The position numbers and the translations under genes were made by a program. From the NCBI GenBank assembly GCA_005239945.1, contig SBAY01000316.1, forward strand, positions 1-11,443: DNA of 11,443 nucleotides, written 5' to 3'. Each line of letters begins with the position of its first letter. Position 1 is the first letter of the stretch. The stretch comes from Nitrospira sp. (GTDB lineage Bacteria; UBA9089; CG2-30-40-21; SBAY01). Positions 1-7,447 of this stretch are shown here, one piece after another. The notes under the pieces are model-generated. The model did not search any database, was not told where the DNA came from, and saw nothing but the letters and a program-made list of their open reading frames with translations.

Positions 1-10
1 CCTCTCTTCC

Positions 11-99
11 CCAAAACTTTTTAATCACAAGGGTATGGATTTTAGTTACCCAAGAAATGGGTAACTAAAATCCATACCCTTGTGATTAAAAAGTTTTGG
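11..99. repeat. Perfect 41-bp inverted repeat (long hairpin)
   Basis: Positions 11-51 and 59-99 are exact reverse complements, 41 bp each with no mismatch, separated by a 7-nt loop (52-58). This is much longer than an intrinsic terminator needs and contains no coding frame that I recognise. It lies just beyond the hairpin that follows the radical-SAM gene and next to the window edge. Perfect arms suggest a recent or conserved palindromic element (REP/MITE-like) rather than a degenerate terminator. A role in transcription termination or mRNA 3'-end protection is possible but is inference. Confidence 0.9.
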
Positions 100-112
100 A
101 AAAGGGGAGCAT

Positions 113-148
113 GAGGGGAGAAACCTTTTTTAAAAGGTTTCTCCCCTC
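113..148 (-). terminator. Hairpin at the 3' end of the radical-SAM gene
   Basis: Arms 113-129 and 132-148 are perfect 17-bp complements with a 2-nt loop. The stem overlaps the UGA stop codon (147-149) of the minus-strand radical-SAM gene, so it would form in the last bases of its mRNA. There is no U-tract directly after the stem on the minus strand, although an A/T stretch lies in the stem top, so classical intrinsic termination is only probable. The stem sequence (GGGGAG-AAACC-TTTT) closely resembles the palindrome at the other end of the window (11387-11434), so it may instead be a member of a dispersed palindrome family. Confidence 0.6.
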
Positions 149-2759
149 AAAAATCCACTCCACAAATTACTGCTCCATTAACAGGTGAGTGGAGAGTTCC
201 CTGTTCATCTCTATAAAATTGGCCGACTCGGGTAATAGCGATTACTTTTTTTTCATCCCCAATGAAGGCATTTATAAATTCTCCCATCTTTACTGTCTTG
301 CCATTGTCGATTTTAAAAGAGGCTAATAACTCTGTCGTTCCATTTAGCTGAGTATTTATGGTAACCTGGGAAATATAGGGACGAATGTTTATTTTCTCCT
401 CTCTTCCCTTAACTACCCGCAAGACCCATATCTGTTCCTGAGCCAGTAATTCTTTAACTCTGGATTCATCTATCTCGATAAGCTCTATTTTATAAACTAA
501 CTCATTAATAAGCGAGGTTAATGATTCAGTCTTGTTGTCAATAAAGCAGGCACTTCGAACCTTTATTCCCTCAGGCAATACCTGGTTGAAATTGGTAATT
601 AACTCAGGTAATTTCATCGGTCGGTATAAATCCAAATCCGCATATTCCGCCTGGCTGGCCAGCCCCACCGCCAGGGCATGGGATAAAGCTAATCTTGGAT
701 GGGGACTAAAACCCTGACTCAGGGCAATCGGTATATTTGCCCTGTTTATCGCCCGCATCAATAGCCGCATCAGGTCTAAATGGGAGATATATTTTATATC
801 CCCCTCCTTGGTAAATTCAATCCTTACCCGTAGTTTGGTAATCGGTGGTCGGTGGTCGGTGGTCGGTACTCGGTAATCGGTAATCGGTTTTTGGTATTTT
901 ATCTCTGTGTTTTGTGCTCCGTGCTCCATGCTCCGTGCTCCATACTCTGTGCTCTGATGAAAGCATTCCTGTTCCAGGCCACATTGGTTACACCGCTTAT
1001 TTTGTTTGCAATCCGGGGTTTCTTGCCCAATAAGTGAATTCTGGTATTCCTGCCAGAGAAAATCCTTAGTTACGTCGCAATCTATATGGTCCCACGGCAA
1101 TATTTCATCAAACTCCTTCGGCTTGTTGGCATAAAAAGCAGGGTCAATTTTGGCTGTCTGAAATGCCTTTAGCCACTTATTGAAGTCAAAATACTCATTC
1201 CATCCATCGAATTTGCACCCTAATTCATACGCCTTCAATAAAACCTTACTTAGTCTACGGTCGCCTCTTGAAAAAACCGCTTCTAAAAAACTTAAATTTG
1301 TCTCATGCCAGCTCACCTCTACCTTTTTCCTGGACAATTTATCAATGATATAATTTTGTCTGGCAATTAACTCTTCTTTTGGCAATTGTGCTGTCCATTG
1401 AAATGGGGTATGTGTTTTTGGTACAAATGAAGCCAGGCTTATCTTCAGGGTATGCTTGCCTTTGCAGAGCTTATTTATTTTATGGATAAGGTGAATAATT
1501 CCATCTAAATCCTCATAATTTTCCTGTGGCAAGCCAATCATAAAGTAGAGTTTCACCCCCAGCCAGCCTAATTTAAATATATTTTCGATGGAGCTGGCTA
1601 ACTCTTCAATCGCTACCTGTTTATTAATCACTTTCTGCATCCTGGTAGTGCCTACTTCCGGGACGAGTGTCAGTCCAGTGCGTTTGATTTTAGCCAGGAG
1701 AGTCGAAATATCGGGAATAAGTGGATTAATCCGTAAAGAAGGCAAGGACAGACTTACGCAAGAGCCAAATCGAGCCTGGAGGCAATTGACTAATTTTAAG
1801 ATAGAAGAATAATTGGAGGTGCTCAAAGAGCCTAAGGACAGCTCTTCATAGCCTGTTTTTGAGATAAGTTCATTGGCTTGATTTAATAAACAATCCAATG
1901 ACCGCTCACGAATTGGGCGATAGATTATTCCTGCATGACAAAACCGACATCCTTGTGTGCATCCCCGTTGAATCTCTAATGATGCCCGGTCATGGATAAT
2001 GTTCATATAAGGGACAATCTGGTCAGTTGGGAAAGGGGCATTATCAAGGTTTACAATAATCCTTTTTTTGATTTTCTCAGGTCCCCCGGGTATTTTAGGA
2101 CTGAATTCCTTTATACGGCCATCTTCATAGTAATCTACCCGATAAAGGGCAGGTACATAAACCCCTTCGAGCTGGCTTAAAGCAACTAAAAGGTCTGATT
2201 TCGGTTTATGCCGATTTTGTTTGTAAGCCTCTATTAACTCAAGGATAACCTCTTCGCCATCACCAATACAGAATAAATCGATGAATTCCGCTAACGGTTC
2301 CGGGTTAAAAGATAGCGGACCACCGGCAATGACTAATGGAAACTGTTCATGGCGAGCAGAGGAGAGAAGTGGGATTTGGGCTAGATCAAGCATATTCAAG
2401 AGATTGGTGTAACTCAATTCATATTGTAGGCTAAACCCAAGAATATCGAATTCTTTGATTGGGATTCGAGATTCAAGGCTAAATAGTGGGATAGAGGATT
2501 TTCGCATCACCTCTTCGGCATCGAACCAGGGGGCATAGACCCTTTCTGCGGCGACATCATCCCGGGCATTAAGAATAGAATAAAGAATCTTCAAGCCTAA
2601 GTGTGACAGCCCCACTTCATAAACATCCGGGAAGGCTAAGGCAACCTTCACTGAAACCCTTGACCAATCTTTATGAATGCTATTGACCTCATTGCCTAAA
2701 TAGCGGGTAGGTTTAGAACCACAGGAAAGTAAAGGGGTTAGATCAAGTTTAGTCATCAT
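147..2759 (-). CDS. Fused radical SAM protein (TIGR03960-like) + DUF2344 (TIGR03936-like)
   Basis: 870-residue protein. Residues about 15-600 match the uncharacterised radical SAM family TIGR03960: an N-terminal B12-binding-like region containing KPTRYLGNE and FPDVYEVGLSHLG, then the 4Fe-4S/SAM motif CxxxCxxC at C267, C271 and C274 (RGCTQGCRFCHAG). A small cysteine cluster (RCNQCGLEQEC, about 590) follows. Residues about 642-870 are a DUF2344 domain (TIGR03936, 'radical SAM-linked'), recognisable by YISHLDLMRLL and LSQGFSPHPRLALSHAL. In many bacteria the two parts are separate adjacent genes; here they are fused by a repeat-derived linker (about 602-640). The reaction is unknown; the family is often found beside RNase E/G and ribosomal L21/L27 genes, suggesting RNA or translation-related modification. 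Start: ATG at 2759 has GGGAGG at 2769-2774 with 9-nt spacing, better than the adjacent ATG at 2756. The first ~15 residues (LTPLLSCGS) come from a sequence repeated at 8368-8395. Confidence 0.93.
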   Translation of the reverse strand: MMTKLDLTPLLSCGSKPTRYLGNEVNSIHKDWSRVSVKVALAFPDVYEVGLSHLGLKILYSILNARDDVAAERVYAPWFDAEEVMRKSSIPLFSLESRIPIKEFDILGFSLQYELSYTNLLNMLDLAQIPLLSSARHEQFPLVIAGGPLSFNPEPLAEFIDLFCIGDGEEVILELIEAYKQNRHKPKSDLLVALSQLEGVYVPALYRVDYYEDGRIKEFSPKIPGGPEKIKKRIIVNLDNAPFPTDQIVPYMNIIHDRASLEIQRGCTQGCRFCHAGIIYRPIRERSLDCLLNQANELISKTGYEELSLGSLSTSNYSSILKLVNCLQARFGSCVSLSLPSLRINPLIPDISTLLAKIKRTGLTLVPEVGTTRMQKVINKQVAIEELASSIENIFKLGWLGVKLYFMIGLPQENYEDLDGIIHLIHKINKLCKGKHTLKISLASFVPKTHTPFQWTAQLPKEELIARQNYIIDKLSRKKVEVSWHETNLSFLEAVFSRGDRRLSKVLLKAYELGCKFDGWNEYFDFNKWLKAFQTAKIDPAFYANKPKEFDEILPWDHIDCDVTKDFLWQEYQNSLIGQETPDCKQNKRCNQCGLEQECFHQSTEYGARSMEHGAQNTEIKYQKPITDYRVPTTDHRPPITKLRVRIEFTKEGDIKYISHLDLMRLLMRAINRANIPIALSQGFSPHPRLALSHALAVGLASQAEYADLDLYRPMKLPELITNFNQVLPEGIKVRSACFIDNKTESLTSLINELVYKIELIEIDESRVKELLAQEQIWVLRVVKGREEKINIRPYISQVTINTQLNGTTELLASFKIDNGKTVKMGEFINAFIGDEKKVIAITRVGQFYRDEQGTLHSPVNGAVICGVDF
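840..888. repeat. Seven tandem copies of a 7-bp repeat inside a CDS
   Basis: Seven consecutive heptamers of consensus RRTCGGT (AATCGGT, GGTCGGT x3, ACTCGGT, AATCGGT x2). They lie in frame inside the radical-SAM/DUF2344 gene, in the linker between the two domains. Because 7 is not a multiple of 3, three copies (21 bp) encode a 7-residue period, seen as PITDYRV / PTTDHRP / PITKLRV. The linker therefore tolerates expansion only by multiples of three copies. Confidence 0.92.
914..955. repeat. Six tandem copies of a different 7-bp repeat inside the same CDS
   Basis: Six consecutive heptamers of consensus GTGCTCC (GTGCTCC x2, ATGCTCC, GTGCTCC, ATACTCT, GTGCTCT). It is 25 bp from the RRTCGGT array and in the same inter-domain linker. 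On the minus strand it encodes a 7-residue period, STEYGAR / SMEHGAQ. Unit length is the same as the neighbouring array and the array at 10791-10881, though the unit sequence differs. Confidence 0.92.
2713..2740 (-). repeat. 28-bp sequence shared with the 5' end of the UPF0175 gene (copy 1)
   Basis: Identical over 28 bp to 8368-8395. In both places it lies in the same reading frame at the extreme 5' end of a minus-strand gene and encodes TPLLSCGS plus flanking residues. Similarity continues weakly to the start codon (MMTKLDL here, MTNKVDI there). The remaining parts of the two proteins are unrelated. Confidence 0.9.
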
Positions 2760-2781
2760 ATAAAAATTCCTCCCAGTTTTT

Positions 2782-2790
2782 AGTATAGCA
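2782..2790 (-). promoter_or_regulatory. Likely extended -10 promoter of the radical-SAM gene
   Basis: On the minus strand TGCTATACT reads as an extended -10 element (TG-n-TATACT) 23 bp upstream of the first ATG. No good -35 hexamer sits at the expected distance, which is common for extended -10 promoters. The Shine-Dalgarno GGGAGG follows at 2769-2774. This short leader fits a monocistronic gene transcribed independently of the decayed genes upstream. Confidence 0.5.
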
Positions 2791-2879
2791 CTTATTAACC
2801 AAAAGTTCTCATGTTTTTGTAATAGGGTTCAAGGAGTCAAAAATTCGGGTGATGTCTGACAATAGCTATAAATAAACAA

Positions 2880-2963
2880 CTATCTTGCTGGAGTTCTCTT
2901 TGTCTTTAATTTAACAATATGTTCAAAGTTATAACTGACAAGAGCATCAACCTCATAATATGT
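2880..2963 (-). pseudogene. Possible PIN-domain toxin remnant (C-terminal fragment)
   Basis: The minus strand reads TYYEVDALVSYNFEHIV followed by KLKTKRTPAR and a TAG stop. The block 'x-DALVSYNFEHIV' resembles the conserved late segment of some VapC-like PIN nucleases, where an acidic residue precedes LVSxNFxHIV. No start codon or N-terminal PIN acidic residues can be found upstream in frame, so this is only a fragment. It abuts, in another frame, the radical-SAM fragment ending at 2966. The assignment rests on about 15 residues and could be coincidental. Confidence 0.4.
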
Positions 2964-2965
2964 TG

Positions 2966-3172
2966 CTATTGCGTTCCTACATATTTTCTATTTTTACAAA
3001 ACTCGCCATTTATTGGAGAATATTTCATCGGGAACGACCATATTCTGTTTTTGTATCCTTTCTTCTCAAATTCTTCATTTAGTTCTACATTAATCTTTAG
3101 CCTTTCATAGAAATCTTCTGGAGTATCCTTAAAGTTAAATATGGAGTGAGGAGGGAGTGGAGAGGGACACAT
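2966..3172 (-). pseudogene. Fragment of a radical SAM protein
   Basis: The open frame encodes 68 residues, of which about residues 10-65 (KDTPEDFYERLKINVELNEE ... IWSFPMKYSPI ... KNRKYVG) look like an internal block of B12-binding/radical-SAM enzymes, where 'SFPMRYxPL...DRKYVG' is a familiar pattern. The CxxxCxxC cluster and core barrel are absent. The formal ATG at 3172 lies inside a hairpin arm and the first residues (MCPSPLPPHS) do not look part of the domain. The end (VGTQ*) runs into a different remnant. I read it as a gene-decay relic, not a functional small protein. Confidence 0.55.
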
Positions 3173-3204
3173 CCCATATTTTTCCAGAATAATATGGGAT
3201 GTGT
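3167..3204. terminator. 14-bp hairpin downstream of the ATPase gene
   Basis: Arms 3167-3180 and 3191-3204 are perfect 14-bp complements with a 10-nt loop. It begins 14 bp after the stop (3218) of the frame-restored ATPase gene, the position expected for a terminator. The T-rich run (TTCTTTTCTTTTCC) follows on the plus strand rather than on the minus strand, so for the minus-strand gene it lacks a proper U-tract. It could be an inverted-repeat relic instead. Confidence 0.5.
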
Positions 3205-3217
3205 TCTTTTCTTTTCC

Positions 3218-6200
3218 TTATTGGTCTGACTCCATTTGTTTCATTTGTTTGACTTCATTAATAAATTGCTGTAGATTTGGTATATCTTTTTCTGCTTTGC
3301 TTATATTTATTTCCAAATCGAGCAGTTCTTTTCTTATTTCTTTAGCTACTTCTCTTAATTCTTCTCTTTTTTCCCATATCTTTCAGTTCCTATCCAATAA
3401 AGAAGAGCCATACTCCAATGCTCCTCCGAATTGTTAAAATCATCCCGCATATAATATTTATCCTTCAACCTATTCTTCTTTAAGTGAATATTATTAATCT
3501 CATCTAAATACAATTCAAATGTTTTCTTGTAATAGTCTAAGTATTTTCTACCGTTGGCTGTTTTTGCAACTGACTGCTTTGATTCAGACGATAACTTGTA
3601 TAACTTGTGTAACTCAAGATAGGTGTTACCCAAATCAGCACAGTTATCTGCATATGCCCAGACAATAAGAGGATTATCGTTAATATTATTGACATATAAT
3701 TCATCTGCTATCTCAAAAAAATTCTTCGCCTCTTTAAGCATTTTCTTCTTCTCCTTCTTCTCCTCCTTCTCCTTAGAAAACTGATAATATAGTCTTCCTA
3801 ATTCTCGAGCTGACCATGCATCATCCAAACCATACACATGCCTCATTAGACTTCTTCCAGCAATCAAAAGGCAAATTTCAGCTAATTTGAAAAGCCCCTC
3901 CTTCGTACCAGATTTGGTATTTAGATTGTTAAGTATTTCTCCTATACATTCTATACATTTTGAGGGCTCTTTTTTCCCTCCTTGCACGTAAAAAATCTTT
4001 CCATCATTAATAACTGCTATACTAGACATATAAATTTTTAATTCTTCCCCCAACTCTTCTAATTTGTTTTTTTCCTCACCACTTATTTCTTGTTCAAAAA
4101 CAGCTCGTTTCAAACATAAATTTCCAAACAGTACCATACAAAGAGCATAATTCCTTTTATCTGTAAATCTCATCTTCTCTTTCTCTTTCTCTTTCTCTTT
4201 CTCTTCTTCAATCCATCGTTCTCTACATTGGTGTAATGCTCTCACATACATTTCCCAATCTTTGCCTAATTCCCCTTTCCCTTTTATCTTTTTTTGCTGA
4301 CACATCATTTTCCCTTTTCTAATCAAAATAGACACAATATCATTATGGTAATTAATACATTGGTAAAAAGCTAAAGATTCATCATATTGCTCAATACTTT
4401 TCTCTTTGTTTTCCTCAACATATCCTTGGGCATAATATACATCACCCAGATCACTATAATTATGTGCCAATACTAAGGGAAGAATTTCCTTATGGGTTTC
4501 TGATAACTTCTTAACCGCAATATACATTTTTTCTGCCTTATCTAATTCTTCTCGAGCAAAGTACACATCCCCTATTCTATTTAGCTGAACAGCTAAGCTT
4601 ATATAGTCACTGTCTGATTTCATTACACCACAGGCAAAATTAAAATACAAATCAGCCTTTTCAATATCCCCACTTTTTTCCATCGCATAAGCTATGTGAT
4701 TCAAGGTATGAGACAACTCAGCATTATGAACCATATTTTCAATAATAACAGATTTATTGACCTCATCTAATTTTGACTTTATTAAAGGTTCTTCTGTAAT
4801 GATCTCTGGCATTATCTTTAAAAAACTTTGTTCTTTGTTAAGGTTCGTTAAATATTCCCACGATCGCATCTGAAGATGAAGAGCTTGATTGTAACACATT
4901 ATAGCTGTTGAATACTCCATTTGTTTTTCGTGGATATGTCCTATAGCATTGTAAGTTTGTGAGATTAGATTTACTAAGATATTTATGTTTGGTGTAATTA
5001 AGGGAGTTGCTGTACTATTAGGGTCTATATACTTTTTCATCTCTTCTAACCCAAGTCGCACAGCCTTTTTATAGTAAAGGATTGCTCTACCATAATTCTT
5101 AAGTTTATCGTATATATCTCCCAAGTTCATTTGAACTCGAATACTTGTTATTCTTTGTTGTGGCTCTGTTTGTTCCAGTCTCTCATCCAACTTTGAGTAA
5201 TAACTAATAGCCTTGCTAAAATCACTATAGGTAAATCTGAATTCTACTCGTTCCTCGTCTAACATATTGGTTAATGTTCTTATTTCTGCTTCTATTTTTG
5301 GACTAAACTTATAAGTTCGTTTTGAACCAATCATTCTTTCAAGATAAGTTCCCTCTAAAATAGTCAATACCTTTTGAGCTATTTCTCTTGGCAGAAACAG
5401 CCCTTCTTCTTCGGTTAAAATAGGTGCTTTCTCAATATCATTCCAATCAAAGCCACTTTCATAGAATTTTAAAATATAATCAATGATATAGAATATAGAG
5501 ACCTTAGTTCTATCATCAGAGTTTTTAAATTGTGTTACCTGCGTTTCAATAAGCTCCAGTAATTCAGAGTAAAATTTTATTCTTTGCTTATCTTTTGAGG
5601 TAAAATATAATTCAGCTGAAACCTTATTCCAACTGACAAAATTGCTAATTTCTCGCAATATCTTGCGAGGTATTCCTCTACCTTTAAAAGTAAGATATCT
5701 ACAAAACTCCTCATAAAGATTCTGCACTACTTCCTCTCTATCGTTTACTCCCTCCACTAATCGATCTACCAAACCCTTTGTGTGAGCAGTAAAAAGTTCA
5801 TCTTCCTTTTTCTTATTTTCATCTACTTGGTTCTTGCCCTTTTCTTTTTCAATCTCTTTATGTAAGAAACTTGGCACATAGACATTTTGGGTAAAGATAC
5901 TTTCATATAATCCATCCCCTTTACTTTGGTCTTCCAGCCAGTTATCATCTATATCTCTACCAGCAACAAAGATAAAAGTAGCACTTGTTTCAGTAAAAAG
6001 TGGTTTCAATGTACTAACGGTTTTTTCCAATTCACTTTTTCGTTTTTGTTCAGCCTTTTCTACATCTACATCAGAAACTTTTAATTTATCTAATTCATCA
6101 AAGACAAATATGATCTTAAATTGGGATGATAATCCTGATAATATATTTTTTATATCTTCTTGGGCGTCATGATACTCATAAGAAAGAGCTTCTAAAATAG

Positions 6201-6708
6201 TCTTTTTTTCTCCTGCTTTTATTTCACCACCAAAGTTAAAAAATCATAGATCAACTTTTCCACTAAGAGCTCCACTACCTTTGTGAATCTTTTCGATTGT
6301 CATACTTTCAATAGTCTTTTGATAAACTGTCTTTATCTTCTTTTTTATATCTTTATTAATTTTCTTTTTTCCCATACTCTGTATAATTTGACGAATAATA
6401 TGATACATTAATGTTCTTGGTTCTATGCTCTGGGCAAGATTTATATAGATTTTAATATATTTCTGTTGTTTGGTGTCCTTTTGTAAGTCTAATATTGCTT
6501 TATTAACCAAAGATGTTTTTCCTACCCCTCTAAATCCTGTAACCAGGATACTTCCTCCTCTGGACTCTTTAATGTATGCCTTTAATTCAGCAAGAACTTC
6601 CTCTCTGCCATAAAAGAAATTTTCCATATCTTTCTCTTCAAGGGGATGATGGGTGTATTTAAAACCTTTTTTTAATGTTATGCGGTTGTTGTTTTTCTCC
6701 TCTGCCAT
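3218..6708 (-). pseudogene. AAA/STAND-like ATPase with TPR repeats, interrupted by one UGA and one frameshift
   Basis: One long gene broken twice. From ATG 6708 (SD GGAGG, 4-nt spacing) the N-terminal 154 residues contain FFYGREEVL and the P-loop GFRGVGKTS (58-66), then stop at TGA 6244-6246. The same frame continues without a stop: Walker B FKIIFVFDELDKL (197-209) lies beyond the UGA, then TSATFIFVAGRD (R251), then a helical region and TPR-like repeats about 500-900 (IRVQMNLGDIYDKLKNYGRA; VQLNRIGDVYFAREELDKA). Walker A and B are thus split by the UGA, so the 154-residue product cannot be a full ATPase. Frame 0 ends at TAA 3355-3357, but an A6 run (3367-3372) permits a shift into a frame coding 49 more coiled-coil-like residues ending at 3218. 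Restored length is about 1,163 residues. Architecture resembles STAND signal-transduction or defence NTPases, but no effector domain is recognisable. Only two lesions over 3.5 kb implies recent inactivation, or sequencing errors. Confidence 0.85.
4177..4205. repeat. 6-bp microsatellite (CTCTTT) in the ATPase gene
   Basis: Four exact CTCTTT units followed by a partial one. On the minus strand this encodes an alternating EKEKEKEK tract in the TPR region (EEEKEKEKEKEK). Hexamer length changes keep the frame, so the tract could vary in length without breaking the protein. Confidence 0.85.
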
Positions 6709-6863
6709 TTTGCCTCCTTTTGTGAGCCGTAGTGCTCCGTCAAATTAATTTCTGCCAACCCCCTAATCCCCCTTTATTAAGCTTATCATTACCCACATCT
6801 TTTTTATCTTAATAATATTATTAGGATGTGGCTATTTTGGGAGGACGATATAACTTTATTTTT
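6709..6863. other. Non-coding leader upstream of the ATPase gene
   Basis: No gene is seen. It holds the ATPase Shine-Dalgarno (AAAGGAGG, just upstream of 6708), a C-rich stretch CCCCCTAATCCCCC (6753-6766) of a type often found as dispersed repeats, and a small hairpin with 7-bp arms (CCACATC 6793-6799, GATGTGG 6825-6831) around an AT-rich palindrome. TTGACG occurs near 6745-6750 on the minus strand but without a convincing -10 at the right distance, so I do not call a promoter. Confidence 0.45.
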
Positions 6864-7032
6864 TAGCTCCGTTAGGAGCATTATGTTTATAGCATAGAAT
6901 AATCATTAAACCACAAGCTCCATAGGAGCGATATGTGTATTCGCTATAATCTTATAGCCATTTCGCTCCTACGGAGCTAATTTGATGTTGATGCTATAAA
7001 GCTATAAACATCTCGCCCTTACAGGGCTAAAT
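6864..7032. repeat. Four-unit palindromic repeat cluster (AGCTCCGTAGGAGC type)
   Basis: Two direct units (6864-6896 and 6915-6940) and two inverted units (6953-6979 and 6992-7032) share the core AGCTCC-n-TAGGAGCG followed by ATGT-TATAGC. Inner units 2 and 3 pair over 16 bp with one mismatch (6916-6931 with 6963-6978), and outer units 1 and 4 pair less perfectly, so the whole forms a nested imperfect hairpin of about 170 bp. Similar AGCTCCGTAGGAGC repeats are dispersed in many bacterial genomes; no transposase is present here. It fills part of the gene-free interval 6709-7256. Confidence 0.8.
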
Positions 7033-7077
7033 ATTATACATATTTTCCTTTTTACCTTCATTTTTCCCCTTATTCTT

Positions 7078-7248
7078 GACCATGGTTCAAATCAGGGTAA
7101 CAATCTTTACCCTGATTAGTAAGCTTTAGTCTGGATTTAATGCTTTAGCATTTCATTCCTCCTGCTTCTAATGAAACCCTAAAAGGGTAAAATCCGGGAT
7201 GGTTCAGGTACTAAACTGTTACCCTGAATCAGCCATTTTTGAACCATA
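7078..7248. mobile_element. Candidate non-autonomous element (MITE-like), about 171 bp
   Basis: The segment is bounded by a 10-bp direct repeat CCTTATTCTT (7068-7077 and 7249-7258). Just inside are inverted ends ATGGTTCAAA (7082-7091) and TTTGAACCAT (7238-7247), with further inverted matches around TCAGGGTAAC / GTTACCCTGA. An internal hairpin has 10-bp arms (7091-7100 with 7107-7116). There is no ORF. The termini are slightly asymmetric outside the 10-bp inverted repeat, so exact borders are uncertain. The right duplication overlaps the stop codon of the winged-helix fragment. Confidence 0.5.
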
Positions 7249-7256
7249 CCTTATTC

Positions 7257-7424
7257 TTACATATTTCGCAATGGTCCAACAATAGTTCCACTGATAGTAC
7301 CAACCCGAATGTCTGGAAATTCTTCTTGAATTTTTCTTACAAGCTCCGAATACCGAATGCCATCAGAATTGTTTCTGATTATCTTTAATGCATTCGAAAT
7401 AATTTTTTCTCTTTTAGTACTTAT
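7257..7424 (-). pseudogene. Winged-helix-like N-terminal fragment lacking a normal start codon
   Basis: The minus strand reads STKREKIISNALKIIRNN then SDGIRYSELVRKIQEEFPD then IRVGTISGTIVGPLRNM and TAA. The pattern 'GIRYSELVRKIQEEFPDI-V-TI-GTI' is typical of a helix-turn-helix domain at the N terminus of larger proteins. A strong Shine-Dalgarno AAGGAGGT (7432-7439) sits 8 nt before codon ATA (7422-7424), exactly where ATG would be expected, suggesting an ATG-to-ATA mutation. About 55 residues remain; whatever followed is missing, and the candidate MITE lies directly downstream. Confidence 0.55.
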
Positions 7425-7447
7425 AACAATTACCTCCTTGTGTATTT

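Noticed and set aside
840..955. CRISPR-like array
   Set aside because: The repeats are 7 bp and contiguous without spacers, and lie inside a coding frame.
2966..3172. Functional 68-residue protein
   Set aside because: It lacks core motifs, starts inside a hairpin and resembles only an internal block of a larger enzyme.
3201..3437. 78-codon plus-strand reading frame rich in F and S
   Set aside because: It is the antisense of the coiled-coil tail of the ATPase gene; its composition follows from the K/E-rich opposite strand.
6244..6246. UGA read as selenocysteine, tryptophan or glycine (alternative code)
   Set aside because: UGA ends several other genes here (radical-SAM fusion, ZnR-AbrB, membrane protein), and there is no obvious SECIS-like hairpin directly after the codon, so a nonsense mutation is simpler.
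6700..6750. Promoter of the ATPase gene based on TTGACG
   Set aside because: No acceptable -10 hexamer lies 16-18 bp downstream on the minus strand.
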